From Cercospora beticola (lineage: Eukaryota > Ascomycota > Dothideomycetes > Mycosphaerellales > Mycosphaerellaceae), in the NCBI RefSeq assembly GCF_033473495.1, contig NC_088936.1:5022001-5086000 (forward strand): DNA of 64,000 nt, given 5' to 3'. The notes under the pieces were generated by a model. That model was not told the DNA's origin, made no database searches, and saw only the letters and a list, made by a program, of their open reading frames with translations. Made by a program: the position numbers and the translations under genes. Each line of letters starts with the position of its first letter. Within the stretch, counting starts at the first letter, position 1. This document shows positions 22,315-34,204 of the stretch, one piece after another.

Positions 22315-23418
22315 ATCAACGACAGCGCAGTCGGGAATAGCTTTCGCGCGTACGTCAGTGTTAGAAGAGGATGTCTCAGGCGACTTTTGGCCGATTGCAA
22401 TAATATTGCTTGCGTATTTTTCGTTTGGAGGAGCAGCCGACTCGCATCACGAATCAATCTTCAGATAGATTGTGGTGCTCGAGACACGATGTGTGTACAA
22501 CCTGACACTATGCCGACCGCCGAAAAGGTAAAATGGCTCCGAGACGTACGGTATGTAAGGACCAACAAGCAACGAGGATTCTCAACACAGTATTCTGAGT
22601 CGCTACTTTGTAGCTGGGCTAACGTCGAGTCCGGAGTGGAAAGATGCCCCGGATGCTCCTATCCCTTCGCTACATGCATTTAGATTCGGGGTCGGTCTGC
22701 CCAGTTTCTCGTCTGCCACAGCTTACGAGGACCGGGAGCGACCTAGCACTAAAGTCACCCTAGTAAATGCCTCAGTTCTGGGTCAATCACTAACGTGAAT
22801 CTAGCCGCTCCTCAAAGATGATCGATAGTCTAACTCCCATTGTTAGATCGGTTTTACCATATGGTGCTAACTCCCACTTGCTGCATCCCATGTAAAGTGA
22901 CAATCAAGTGGTGCTCTCAATCGGACCAGAATTGTGAAGTTATCAACTAGGGCTGAGATGATGACTGAGCACGGTCACAACTGCTATTCTCAACTCGGGC
23001 TCCCGAAATCGGGCCCACAGCCTACCTTGATTTCCCCGGATATCAGACACGCTAAGGAGCAGAAGACCATCCCAGCCATCCGAGTCTATATAGCGCCGAA
23101 GTTGGTGCGAATGCTCTTCTGTACACGAAAGCCCTGCCTAACAATAACTGACGTGCTCTCTCTGATTGATTGCACTACAGTAAGCGCCTTCTGGTGCTGA
23201 CAGACCGAGGCGAGTCCAGTAGCGTCGGTTGACAACGTGGATGAAGATGTGGAAGTCTCATGGTACTGACGGTTGTTGTCCAGTGCAGCAATACGTGGTC
23301 GATTTATCGGGAAGACCTTCAATCACTTGGCCAGATCGACCGCGGAAGAGCCTGTGTGGTACGGCGAACAACAGGCCGTTCGACAGCATTTCTCAACTTC
23401 GCGCCGACCATACGAAGG
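22315..23418. promoter_or_regulatory. bidirectional promoter region between PKS and MFS genes
   Basis: 1.1 kb with no supported gene. It separates the divergent PKS and exporter genes, so it likely co-regulates them. Seen: a TATATA stretch at about 23086 and a 12-base perfect palindrome TCGGGCTCCCGA at 22995-23006, followed by another CGGGCC. Everted or inverted CGG/CCG elements are typical of Zn2Cys6 regulators, but none of the genes in this window is such a regulator. Confidence 0.5.
22995..23006. promoter_or_regulatory. candidate Zn2Cys6-type palindromic site
   Basis: TCGGGCTCCCGA is a perfect inverted repeat with CGGG/CCCG half-sites two bases apart, located between the divergent PKS and MFS genes. 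A site of this length can occur by chance; function is inferred only. Confidence 0.25.
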
Positions 23419-25151
23419 ATGGCAATATGGCCCAGAGCAAGCAAATTAAATGTCGAGCATCAGACTTTGGAGCTGGACATCACACGGGATGCTTCCTCAT
23501 CTGTTCCAGAACACGACAACGCGCCGCCGAAAGACACTCGGTTCTGGATGATCATCTTCTCGATCAGTCTCTCGTCCTTCTTGAGCGCTCTGGACACATC
23601 CATACTATCACCTGCTTTGCCAACGATTGCATCTGCGCTGCATTCCCGAGACTTGTATGTTTGGGCAGTGAATGCCTTCTTGTTGGCGTGCACCGTCACA
23701 AGTCTCATCTGCGCACACATTTCCAATCTATTCGGTCGGCGATTCGTGATGATTACCTCAATAACGCTGTTCGCTATCGGGAGTGCTTTCTGCGGTGCTG
23801 CGCCATCCACCGCGGTTCTGATACTCGGGCGTGCAATCCAGGGCATAGGAAGCGGTGGCATACTCACCATGTCTTCCTTGATCATGTGCGACATAGTGCC
23901 GGTCAGAGAGCGTGGCCTGTACAACGGCTTTATCAATGTAGCGTGGACAGTATGTGACACTGTTTTGCCTTGCCAATTCCTGCTGACTCTTGCGAGTAGG
24001 TAGCGACTGTGATCGGACCTTCAGTTGGGGGTGCGTTCACCCAGCATGTTTCCTGGAGATGGATGTTCTGGATCAATCTCCCAGCATCCGCCATTGCAAT
24101 TGCGATTGCAGTCAAATACCTTCGAGTCAAGCATCCATCCCAAGGCACGGTACGGCAACGCTTGGCTTGTATTGACTGGTATGGCGGGATTCTCTTCACC
24201 GGATCGACGACCTCCGTGCTCCTGGCGATAAGCTGGGCTGATAGTCGATATGAATGGTCGTCCTGGCGCGTCCTGCTCCCCTTACTGCTTGGTTCCCTCG
24301 GCATCGCCGGATTTGTCGTGTTCGAGGCAGCGAACAGGAGCCGGAATGATGCTTTGATGCCTCTCCGAATCTTTGCAAATCGCACATCGGCCACTATCTT
24401 CGCTCTGACTTTCCTGCAGGCCATGCTGCTGTACTGGCTCATCTACTTTTTGGGTGTCTACAGCCAAGGAGTTCTAGCGGTGTCACCAATGCGAGCCGCT
24501 GTATTGGCCCTTCCAACAAGTATCTTGACGGCTCCTGCTGGCATCTTAGCAGGGGTGCTTGTTGCAAAAACAGGTCAATACCGGTTCTTCCACTTTGCAG
24601 GCTTTGCACTACTGATGATCGGATTCGGCTTGCTTCTTCTTCTGGACGCGAGTTCTCCAGTCAGTTATCTGCTTGGCTTCCAGGTTCCCTTCGCGCTTGG
24701 ATTCGGCGTCCTTCTTACGAGCTGTCTTCCAGCCGCTCTAGCGAGCCTTACAGAAGATGATGTTGCTGCAGCGGTGGGATTTACCACATCTACACGCAAT
24801 TTCGGTTACATGTGGGGTGTCGCCATCGCGGCTGCGATTTTCGAAGATCGCGTCGAATCCCTGGCGGATAGCATCTCCGACACTTCATTGAAACAGGCGC
24901 TATCGCATGGACAAGCGTATTCAAGCGCGACCAAAGCTTTCATGGACTCTTTGCGGGAGAGCCCACAGGCGCTTGCTGTGGCCAAGGACGTTTTCGTCTC
25001 GAGCCTTTTGAGGGTCTGGCAAGGTGCGCTCGCTTTTGCTGGCGCAGGGTTCCTGCTTTGCTTCATTGTGCGCACTCTGCCCTTGCGCAAGACACTCCAG
25101 ACGAAGTACGGTGTAGACTCGACGCGAGCGAGGAATAGCTCGAGCACCTGA
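23419..25151 (+). CDS. MFS exporter, DHA2-type (14-TM drug/toxin efflux family)
   Basis: Exons 23419-23949 and 24000-25151, 560 residues, one 50-nt intron. Splicing joins NVAWT to VATVIGPSVGGAF, restoring the family motif GPSVGGAFT...WRWMFWINLP. Other motifs: SALDTSILSPALPTIA in TM1, NLFGRRF in loop 2-3, LGRAIQGIGSGG in TM5. Length and hydrophobic profile suit 14 membrane segments of the plasma membrane. DHA2 transporters commonly export fungal secondary metabolites. Divergent orientation from the PKS suggests it exports that product or confers self-resistance (inference). The ATG at 23419 gives a short hydrophilic N-terminus; an in-frame ATG at 23260 would add 53 residues of non-family sequence and is less likely. 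Confidence 0.9.
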
Positions 25152-25955
25152 AACCCGGCTTACTAACTTGATTACATGACACATGCCCCTGTCTGCAGCT
25201 TTCTTTGGAACGGCACTTCTTTCCGTCTAGTATGGAAGAAGACTTTCTAAGCCAAGCCAAAGTCGACTGCTGCAGTACCACTGCGCAGCTTCTGAGTTGG
25301 CGAGTCGACGAAGAACCTGGAAGCCCGCCAAGATATCACTCAGCGCCGTACTCTGCAGCGGCAACAAAGGAGATTTGGATCGTTGCTTTGAGCCCAATCG
25401 TAGACTAAGACTTCCGATTCCATTACTGCTCTGAGTCAACTTCCCCTGCTTATACCTAGTGGGGCTCGAAATCAAACTTTCGAAATGGAAATCATGTATC
25501 GCTTTGTAATTGCAGCACGGCGTTGCTCATCGTTGAGATGGATTCGCGCGGCACGGAACAGACATTGAAGACATTGATGATGCTTTTGATTAGTTATTGT
25601 GTCTCTATGTTTTCTCGTATTCAGATCACTGCAGCGCTACGCCATGGACTATGATTGTCCATTTCGCGGCTAGAAAGGCCTAGAATTTGCCCTCGTGTTC
25701 TTTAAAACTAGCACAGTCTCTTGATTTTCCATCAAGCAGGGATATCCTGCAGGACCAAACGTACCACGATATAGCCCTTGTCAGCGCGAGGCCAGACCCC
25801 TCGCCCTACCCATGCACAGCCCTAGGAGCCATGTGCACACTTTGTCAGCTGGACTGGAGTATGTCGGAAGACGCTGCTATATTCGCCGGAGGCTACATCT
25901 CCCCAAGCGGTGACGAGACACAATTGGGCAAAACTCATCGAGTCTTGAAATAACT
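25152..25955. other. intergenic region, no gene seen
   Basis: 0.8 kb between the MFS and NmrA-like genes, containing only short frames with no recognisable motif. It presumably contains the MFS 3' UTR and the oxidoreductase promoter. Confidence 0.45.
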
Positions 25956-27172
25956 ATGGTCAAGGTCGCCATCGCAGGAGGCACAGGCGGTCTTGGTCGT
26001 GAAGTCATCGATGCTCTACTCGCCAAAGGCAAACACCAAATTATCGTTCTGACACGACAGGTAACGTATTCCACGCATGGTCTGCCCTTCGTTCCACTCT
26101 GACAGGGCTATGCTTTAGGATCCGACGCAAGTGACTGTACCGGACGGCGTACAAGCGATTCAACTGGAGTATAACCAGAAAAGTCAGATCGTTGATGCAT
26201 TGCGAGGTGTTGAAACTGTCTTTTCTTTCATTATCACGGGAAAGGACCCGGGCAATGTTGCGCAAAAGAACCTGATTGATGCGTGTGTGGAAGCCAAGGT
26301 CAAACGATTTGCACCTAGCGAGTGGGTAGGGTTGGTCTACCATGTTCTTTTGCAGCGAGTTCATCGTCCTTTGGGACAGAACAGACGAGACGGTTCTGAC
26401 GTTATGAAATCTTGTAGGGCGTCATCGACAGGAACTCCGTGGTATGCGGGAAAGGCAGCCATCGCAGCATATCTCGAGGAGATCAATGCTGAAAGGAAGG
26501 TAGGCCTCACAATCATCCAGAAACGTTGTCCATGCGGCTGACCAAAGTCTCCAATGTTGTAGGTCCTCGAGTACTGTAGGTTCATGCCAGGCCTTGCCCT
26601 TGACTACCTCGCGTACCCGAAGCAGACCTGCAAACACTTCCCGAACCTCGGGATGCAAGTCGATTTCTTCAACTGTCGCGCAATCTTGCTCAAGGAAGAC
26701 AATCCTGGCCGCTTCGGGCTGACGACAGTGAACGACATCGCCGCGGTCGCAGCTGAAGCAGTGGATTATGCCGGAGAGTGGCCTATCGACGGCGGCATGC
26801 ATTCAGTCATGTTGTCAGCCCCCGAGTTGGTTGAGATTGGTGAAAGGCTTAGAGGTAAAGTTGACAAGAAACGGCTCCGGTACGTGCCAAATGCTGATGC
26901 TCAGTTTCGATGATTGTGCAGGCAAGAAGTTCGACATTGAGTACGTAACATTGGCGCAGGCGCGAGCTGGTCGGCTTCCCACTTCTTGGGCTGCCGATTT
27001 CAATCACGCTGCCATACCAGAGCAATTTAGAGAGTCTTGGAGCCGCACATTCAATGCGAAAATCATGTATTCTGTTTACATGGGTGGCTATGCTGTTTCG
27101 GATACATGGAATCGTCTATTGCCGGACTTCCATTTCACGACATTAGAGGAGTTCTTAGAGAAGTACTACTAG
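25956..27172 (+). CDS. NmrA-like / isoflavone-reductase-like NAD(P)-dependent oxidoreductase
   Basis: Five exons by my splicing: 25956-26060, 26119-26321, 26418-26499, 26563-26854 and 26922-27172; 310 residues, the usual size for the family. The N-terminus VAIAGGTGGLGREV is the Rossmann GxxGxxG motif. Further blocks are KNLIDACVEAKVKRFAPSE, GTPWYAGK, ERKVLEYCRFMPGL and the C-terminal TLEEFLEKYY. Members reduce or isomerise small molecules, or act as redox sensors without catalysis. The intron at 26322-26417 has a weak GTGGGT donor and its retention would keep the frame open, adding 32 residues; the spliced form fits family spacing better but drops the usual Trp after PSE. Adjacency to the PKS and MFS genes suggests a tailoring role (inference). 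Confidence 0.85.
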
Positions 27173-27626
27173 CATAAGAATCAGCTCATTTATTCGATCT
27201 CGGATTGCAGGGACAACTTAGTCGAATCTGCGGGCAAAGAAGAAGCATCCAGATTTCACTTTTGGAAATCTTGGTTGTTTTTGGAGTTTTTACTTTTGGT
27301 GTTGATGCAAATATTATCAATTCGCAAGAATGACGTGCCCTCGTACTTCATTCCTCATCCACAGGTGCCTTACCATCAAATCGTCAAACTCTCAAGGGGC
27401 CCCACGCCGCCCTTCACTCCCAATGGTGGGCCTGTCCACTTATTCTGATCGCCATGCGGGCAGCTTCAAACGAAGCCCGAAGTTTTATGAGCTCTTCCAT
27501 TAGTCGCTCAGGTCTTTCCACCGATGTGTGGAAGTCTTGTTTCCGTGCTTGGATTTGTGTTCGATGTTGCGAAAGGCTTAGTCGACTGGGTGCGGCCCCT
27601 TCGGCCGTTGTATCAACTGGGCACTT
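27173..27626. other. convergent intergenic region, no gene seen
   Basis: About 450 bases between the 3' ends of the NmrA-like and importin genes, with a T-rich stretch near 27260-27310. It presumably contains both 3' UTRs. Confidence 0.45.
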
Positions 27627-30600
27627 CTAGGCTCCGTTCGTCTGAGTTGGTGTCGTAGCGTCACCTGCGGATGCCTGTTGAGCCTGTTGGATCTTGGTCG
27701 CTTGCTCAATTGCTGATTGGACCACTGCTTGCTCCTCTGGCCCAAGCATGCCGTACAGTTGCTGATAGAATTGAGGCTGGGCGGTGTGCATTGCTATCAC
27801 GTAATCAGTATGCCGCTTCACGAAGTTTCTGTGTTGCACAAATTGGGGTGGAAACTTACTCTCAAGCGTCGCCTTGAACAACCCATACGGCTCCATCGAG
27901 TCGAGTGGTGTCTCGAGTAGGCTCTCCTCTTCGAGCTCATCATCACCTTCATCCTCACCAACGGCAGCATTGAACTTGCTCGCTTGTTGACTGAGGAAGT
28001 CGAGGTAGGCAGTGCTTTCGTCTTTGACATCGGTCGTCTCTTCTGTCTCCTCGGCTTCCCAATCTTCACCCTCCCACTCCTCTTCTTCCTGCGCGATAGT
28101 CAGTACTGCTAGGTAAGGCAGAAACAGAAATGCAACTCACCTCTTCATCGTCGTCATAATCCCCAGAGAGACCAAAGTCCTCTTCCCTCTGCGCCTCTTC
28201 TCGGTTCTTGAGGGCAGCAGGTAGGGTTTGGAACAGTCGCACAACACCTTGTAGCAGTCTAGGCCACCCCGGCTGCACGCTCTGTGGCACCTCCTCCATC
28301 CTCAGTGACAGGAGCGCAGTGATAGCACCAATTGAGAGCTTCTTGTCATGCACGCGGGTGAAGCTGTCGATACTGGAGAACCACAAGCTGAAGAACTTAT
28401 TCGTCCAGCCATTCGCTTCAAGAACAGTGAGCGCGAGGCGAGGGTTGTAGTAGATGGCATTGATGACCATCTCCATCAGATGAATCTTGTAGGACTTCAC
28501 CTTCAGGTCGTCATTCGTCAGAACGCCCATAGCGAGCGAGATGAACTCCGGAACGTAATTGTCGATGCCAGTCTTGAGGTTGAGCATAAGAATCTCAGCG
28601 AGCTTGCAGCCGCATATCCTGTCCACTCCTCCGACCTTGTCATCCTTGAAGATAGTTCGAATCATGTCGACGATGGCGTCGAGGTATTGCGGTGTCTCCA
28701 GGAGTTGTCTCCAGCCGTAGTTGACAAAGTTCTCGAGCGCAGGCAGCATATCTTCGAGATAGAGCTCAGCGCCAGATTTGAATGTTCGGTGGATGAGCTC
28801 GAAAGCTTGCCACATCGTAGGAGAGATGACTTTCGCAGCGAAGGTGCAGCTGTCGATTATCTCGAACACCTCGTTGTACAAGTCATACAGCTTGTGCTCC
28901 AATGTTATCGTGATGACCGGCATGAGTATGGTTTCAAGGTGAGCCAGAACGTCTGGTGTGCTCTCCAGAGTAAGGATAAGTGTGCCAATCGTCTGCAAGA
29001 CACCAAGTGCTGTGATGCTCTTGTCGTCCAGAAAGTCGCCGTAGCCGTCCTCGCCATCCTTGGACTGGTTGCGCTCGATGAGCTCGCGCACAATCCGGAC
29101 ATACGTATCCCTGAGTTGCTCACTAAGCGCCACAGCGAATGGAGTGAGCTCCGCAGCGAAAACCTCGACAAAGTCCTCCATGACATTTGCAAGCGCATCA
29201 ACATCGACCTCGTTAGCGAGCTTCAATAATTGTTGCATGATCTGTGGAATATTTTGCTGCATCATGATCCTGATAGGGTCATGTCGGATAAGTGGCTGGA
29301 GTGCGAGCGCAGCCTCGACACGGACAGGTAAACAGGGGTCGGCCATGGACTCCAGGATGTTGCGGTAGATGATGGAGAGGTTGTTGGCATCCTTAAAGTC
29401 GAGAGCCTCAAACTTCTCAAGGGTATCGCACGCACGCGCTCTGAGGAAGCCATGAGGACTGCGGAACTCCGGGAAGACGTGTCGCACAAAGAAGTATTCG
29501 ACCTGGTCCGCGATAGGGCTCTTCTTGCCCAGGATAACGTTGGCGAGCGTCCCGATCATGCGCAAAGCACCCTCCTTCTCGCGCGGGTTCTTCTGGTCGT
29601 CCGGTGCGGCCTCGTATTTGTTGACAATGTTGTTGATGAATGAGAGGACCTCGAATGTCTGCTTTCGCCTTGCCTTGGTGAGAGTGACGAGGAAGTTGGT
29701 TGCCGCCACATCCGGTGCCGAAACCTCTTCGTAGAAATTGAGCTTGCGGTGCAGGTATTCCGCGGGCTCCTCCTCAAACTGCTCCAGGTCCTCGTCTGTT
29801 TGGCACAGTACTGGAAAGAGCAGATGCTCGATCAGAATTGGCATGTGTGGCTTCAGGTGATCCCACATGGCCTTTGGCTTCACACACTCGTCCAAAAATC
29901 CGAGGGTGTAGGACAAGCACGGCTTGCTTAGCCACACCTTCTTGCTGACCCACAGCTCAATCTGGCCAAGGTATCCCTTCAGAATTTCTGGCGCAAAAGT
30001 CGCAATGAAGCTCTTTGCGACTGCGGAGTAGTCCTCGCCGTTGCCCTTCTGCAAGCTCGCAGGGTTTCCGTACCTCACGAACAGCCTGTTCAGATTGACG
30101 TATGCCCACTTCTTGCACTTCCACCAGTGATTGATCTCTCGCTCGTCCAGATCCTCCATCATCGAGTTTGCAGGAGGCTCCTTGCTGACCACGCGCAGGA
30201 AAAGTGTGCACCAGTCCACCATGGCCTGATGTGACCGCAGCTGTTGTGGAAGCTCGAAATATATGGCGTGTTTGTAGGCCTTGAGCACTGTCCTGAGCAT
30301 CTCTCCCGCCTCGAGACTCTCTTCATTGACCAAGCTATTTCCGATGTTCAGTAATTGCGGGAAGGTGGCCTCGACAATCTTGTCGAAATCGCCTCTGCTG
30401 TCGCCGAGTTTGAATCGGTATGTGCGGCATATTGCCAGCAGACACTGCAGCCCGGCGAAGACGGAAGACACGTCTTGGGAGTGGAGGAGGTTGTTGGTAA
30501 TATCGACGAAGTCGGGCCACTGCTTAGGGAAGTCGTTGTGCAGGATCTTCTGTAGAGCAACTATGAGTTGGGGGCGGATGCCGGGGCTGGATTTGGCGAG

Positions 30601-31061
30601 GACGGGTACGAGTCGTTGGCGGACGGCGGCCTTTTCATCGTCCTGAATGGACGATGTCGCGGGGATGGCATCTTCTGGCTTGGACCAGCCTTTGTTGACG
30701 CGGTTTTTAAAATAAATGGCGGCTGTTCGTTGAAGCGTCAGTATCTTGCCCACGACTCATCACGCGACTCGATGGTCTGGTATTCGCACGTACTGGACTG
30801 TCGAACTCCCGCGTCTTGCTCAGCTTCGAGGATATTGAGTAGAGCATCGAGGAAGCCCGGTGTTTCTTCTGCCTGTTCGATAGAACGCCCGAGTCAGCTC
30901 ATCCAGTGCTGGTCTCACAGCTTCCCCGCCAGTGCGGGAGTAGTGAGGTGCTCGTGGGAAATATCACGCACCGACTTCAGCTCCGTCTCGGCCTGCCGCC
31001 TCACGTCGGCATCCGTGGTCAGCGTGGCCTGAATGCGCGTGCGAAGGGCGGCGGCGTCCAT
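27627..31061 (-). CDS. importin-7/8-type karyopherin beta (Nmd5/Sxm1 family)
   Basis: Exons 30972-31061, 30794-30872, 28141-30722, 27860-28088 and 27627-27793; 1048 residues, the normal family length. The first splice is set by GTGCGT with branch GCTGAC and yields ETELKS|AEETPGFLDALL; the second gives VRQS|TAIYFKNRVNKGW, the importin N-terminal signature. Many HEAT-repeat blocks follow (LSYTLGFLDECVKPK, FVRHVFPEFRSPHGFLRARA, VRVEAALALQPL). Near the C-terminus is an acidic stretch (EEEEWEGEDWEAEETEETT) typical of the family, then a Gln-rich tail. Known role: RanGTP-dependent nuclear import of ribosomal proteins, histones, TFIIS and other cargo. The open frame on the opposite strand (28348-29229) is a shadow. 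Confidence 0.93.
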
Positions 31062-32019
31062 GTTGGCATATGGGCACAGCAGCGTCGGCGGGTGTGCTGT
31101 GGAGATCGCTCCCAAAAGTTTACAGAGCAGAACTTCCAAGCGGCATGTTTTGGAAAGGCGCGGGTCCACTCTTGCAGGGTCCGGCGGCGGAAAGTGCCAA
31201 GCCCCGCCCTCGAACGCGAGAAAAGGCAGTTGTAGACCAAGACGTGTTGCTGCTGCTGCTGCTGCTGCCCAACAACACCAACACTCACATTGTACAACTT
31301 CTCTTGGCTCGACTGCAACAACATCTCATTTGTCTCCCGCCACATTCCGATCGAGGCAGATCGTGGCAGACGGGATGAACGGTAGTGCAGGAAGGAACGC
31401 CTTTCGCGGGAACAACGTGTCACTCGCGTGGCAGCCCGTCTGAAACATTCATTTATCATCACAATCATCGAGGCGGCGGAGGTGCTCATCAGGTCTACTC
31501 ATCATCTGTCTTGAAGCAACAAAACTAACAGGCTACTTCTCCCCATCCAATAAGCACGCTTTCCACTTCTGCCTCTCATATGGACCTCCTCACAACGCCT
31601 GGGAACAACACTCGCTTCCTCAAACAGCACGTGTCCCACCATCCAATCCTCCAGCCCTAACTTCACGATGAACGCCTGCGCATATACCTATTCAAGCACT
31701 TCATCACGTCAGAGGCTTCGAGACATCCGAAATCGGGGGAGTGCGGCGATACCACAATTGTTCATGGCTTCTTGTCACCACAAGCCAAGCCAAACGTGGC
31801 ATCTCATCTTCCTTGTCAGCCACATCGCGGTCAGATCCGACACAGATGGTGTGGCGCGGGATAGACGGATCTCGGGGACGCATAAATGCGCTGTGTGACC
31901 TGAGGTGGGTAAGCTTTCACTCATTGCGATTGTGAGGCAAGATCGGGCAGAGTGTTGGAGGCAATGGGTGACTTTTATTTCATTATTTCATATTGATCAT
32001 CTCAAATAATGGATGTGCC
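31062..32019. other. intergenic region, no gene seen
   Basis: 0.96 kb from the importin start to the glycosidase stop. It presumably contains the importin promoter and glycosidase 3' UTR. It contains a (TGC)7 microsatellite. Short open frames here show no family features. Confidence 0.45.
31248..31268. repeat. (TGC)7 microsatellite
   Basis: Seven perfect TGC units in the presumed 5' leader or promoter of the importin gene, about 190 bases upstream of its start codon. Non-coding by this annotation. Confidence 0.9.
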
Positions 32020-34204
32020 CTACAAGAAGGCAGCCACGACAGCCACAGCTCCCACCAAAGCGGAAGCAGTCGCACCCATCGAGGCACCACCAGTGTATGG
32101 CACAGGCGTCGAACCACCGGTCGTGCCATTACCACCACCGGTCGTGCCATTACCACCACCAGTCGCGTTGCCGCCACCGAGGACCAGCTCCCAATCACCA
32201 CCTGGCACATCGCTCGCCTCGCCATCCAAAAGACTCACGAAAGTCCCATTCGCACTCCTCAGCCTGCCTTCCACGCCCGGCAAACTCACTCTTCCTGTCG
32301 TGCCCGCCGGTGTACTGAACCTAAACCCTTGAACCTCACCACTCTCACTGCCATTAACCTGACTCTTAAACTCACCCACAGTCGTCTCAAACCCAGCATC
32401 CACAAAAGTCAGTCCTCCCAATCTAGGACTCAACTCCCACGTCTCTCCACCTGCAGTCAAAATATGGATACCCGCAACATAGAATGTCAAGGACGATGTC
32501 GGACCTGTCGCCCAGCCGTGTGCGTGGGAGACACGAGGATCATTGGTATATGGCGCGTAGTGCAATTCTCCCGTCTGCGAGTATCCTTCGATGAAGGTGG
32601 AGTTCGTCATGCGTGGGTCATCGAGCATGAAGCCCCATTGCAGACGAATCAGATCGAGGGCTGCGGACGCATTGTTGGCCAGGAAGTGGGTTTGCAGTTC
32701 GAAGCCGGAGATGAAGGGGGAGACTGCGTCAGCGGCTTCTGGGGCGGGAGCGCCGTATGGGCCCCAGCGGGAGTGGAGAGACACGCTGATGCGTTGGTTC
32801 TGCTCGGCCGAAAGGGTGATGTTTGAGACAACGGCCCAGGAATTGCCGTCTTGTGGGGCGAGGGTGGTGGTCTCGTTGTCGACGAAGAGGCCGAGGTCTT
32901 CGTTCCAGAGGAGTTCGTTGGCGACAGTCTTGATTCTGGAGGCAGTGCTACTCCAGTTGGAGATGACAGCGTCATCCTCGTTGAGAGCTTCGGCCAGAAG
33001 AATGCTTTGTTGAAGGGTGTAGTAGAGGATGGCGTTGGCCTCGATGTTGTGACCACCCATGCCGAATCGGAGCCAGTCGTTGGATGCCGTGACGTTCATG
33101 AGGCCAGTGGAGTCGATGTTGGACAGAGACCATTCAATGGCACGCTTGTAGGCTGGCCATTTCTCTCGAGCATAGTCAAGATCGCCAGAATAAAGATAAT
33201 AGTCGGCGACACCAATCAGGGTGTAGAGGTGGTAGGTGAAGGAGATCCTAGCTGGGAACGGAACACCAGCATACGGAAGCAGACCAGACTCATTCTGACG
33301 CTGGAAGAGGGAGTCGAGTGCATTGGCGACGGAGACAAGGTCGTCGTACGATACAATGATGGCTGGCACAGCGATAGCCATATCGCCTGCCCAAACCAGA
33401 CGATCACGCTTGGCTCCATCGACGAGAGCAGATGTACCATTGGTGATGGTAAAGTTGCTGTACCACGGATTTGGCGGCGTCTCGTCTCCCTTCTGAGTTG
33501 AGTTGATTACGTCAATGAATGGCAAGGCATCGCCATATCTCGGGTCAATCTGGATCCTGTTACCTTCTGCTGCTCTGGCATACAAAAACATCGCAACTTA
33601 CTGTGCACAGCTGGTTCGTGTATGCTCCAGCATACCAAACCCTGTTCACAAGCTCATCGTTCGAGTGAAAATATCCGCTGTACTGAGCGATCTCCTCTTC
33701 AGCCACATGTGGCATTGCCGTGTAATGTACGGAGAGCTGTTCGACTTCCAAATTGCCAGTGGTGTTGTGAATCAGACTCAGATACTTGAAACCACCTCGG
33801 TTGTGACTTGGGTCAACAGTGTAGTTGCCCGGACCCGTTGGTTGAAACCATAGAACCTCATCAAGACCAGCATCTGCAGTTCCATCGCTGCCCTCTCGGG
33901 TGATCCAAAGCGAGCTTTCGGAATACGTGATGCCGATGTATTGGTCCGGGTCGACATCGCCAATGACCAAGGTTGTGATACCTCCAATGTTGATGCCGAA
34001 ATCGTAGGTCACTGTCGAATCGTCCGTGAAGGTCGCACCTCCCTCGCCACCGACGAGAAGCGATTCTGCATCTTCGACTGTTCCGTTGACTTGGTAGACA
34101 GATCTGGGGATGACGGTGCGTGATCTTGGGGCTAAGATGTACTCATCATACTTCGCTGTGGCAAGCCCAGCAAGGCATACTGTGCTTAGTGCTCGGAGCA
34201 GCAT
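32020..34204 (-). CDS. secreted, probably GPI-anchored GH78-like alpha-L-rhamnosidase
   Basis: Exons 33602-34204 and 32020-33549, 710 residues; the 52-nt intron joins AYTNQLCT to IDPRYGDAL. The frame upstream of 34204 opens with GTG, so the ATG at 34204 is used. It gives the signal peptide MLLRALSTVCLAGLATA. The core shows the six-hairpin (alpha/alpha)6 glycosidase blocks LVDGAKRDRLVWAGDMAIA, NDWLRFGMGGHNIEANAILY, ANELLWNEDLGLFVDNE and HAHGWATGPTSSLTFYVAGI. Many N-glycosylation sequons are present. The C-terminus has Gly-Asn-Thr repeats and a hydrophobic tail (ASALVGAVAVVAAFL) preceded by small residues, as in GPI-anchored proteins. Expected role: release of terminal rhamnose from plant or fungal polysaccharide or glycosides at the cell surface. 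Exact substrate is inferred. Confidence 0.88.
32114..32176. repeat. three 21-bp tandem repeats coding for a Gly/Asn/Thr linker
   Basis: The block ccaccggtcg recurs at 32114, 32135 and (as ccaccagtcg) 32156, a period of exactly 21 bases. The protein copy is a seven-residue GGGN(G/A)T(T/G) unit before the GPI-anchor signal of the glycosidase, and each unit contains an N-glycosylation sequon. The two left copies are almost identical, so copy number may vary between strains. Confidence 0.85.

Noticed and set aside
22201..22683. 160-codon plus-strand frame at the PKS 5' end
   Set aside because: Half of it is antisense to the KS domain and the rest is promoter sequence; no domain recognised.
25430..25480. 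Possible tRNA-like T-loop near a ggggctcgaaatc string
   Set aside because: No matching acceptor, D or anticodon stems could be built around it; no tRNA was found anywhere in the window by eye.
28348..29229. 293-codon open frame on the plus strand
   Set aside because: It lies wholly inside the importin gene on the opposite strand; the importin frame has clear HEAT-repeat similarity and the antisense frame has none.
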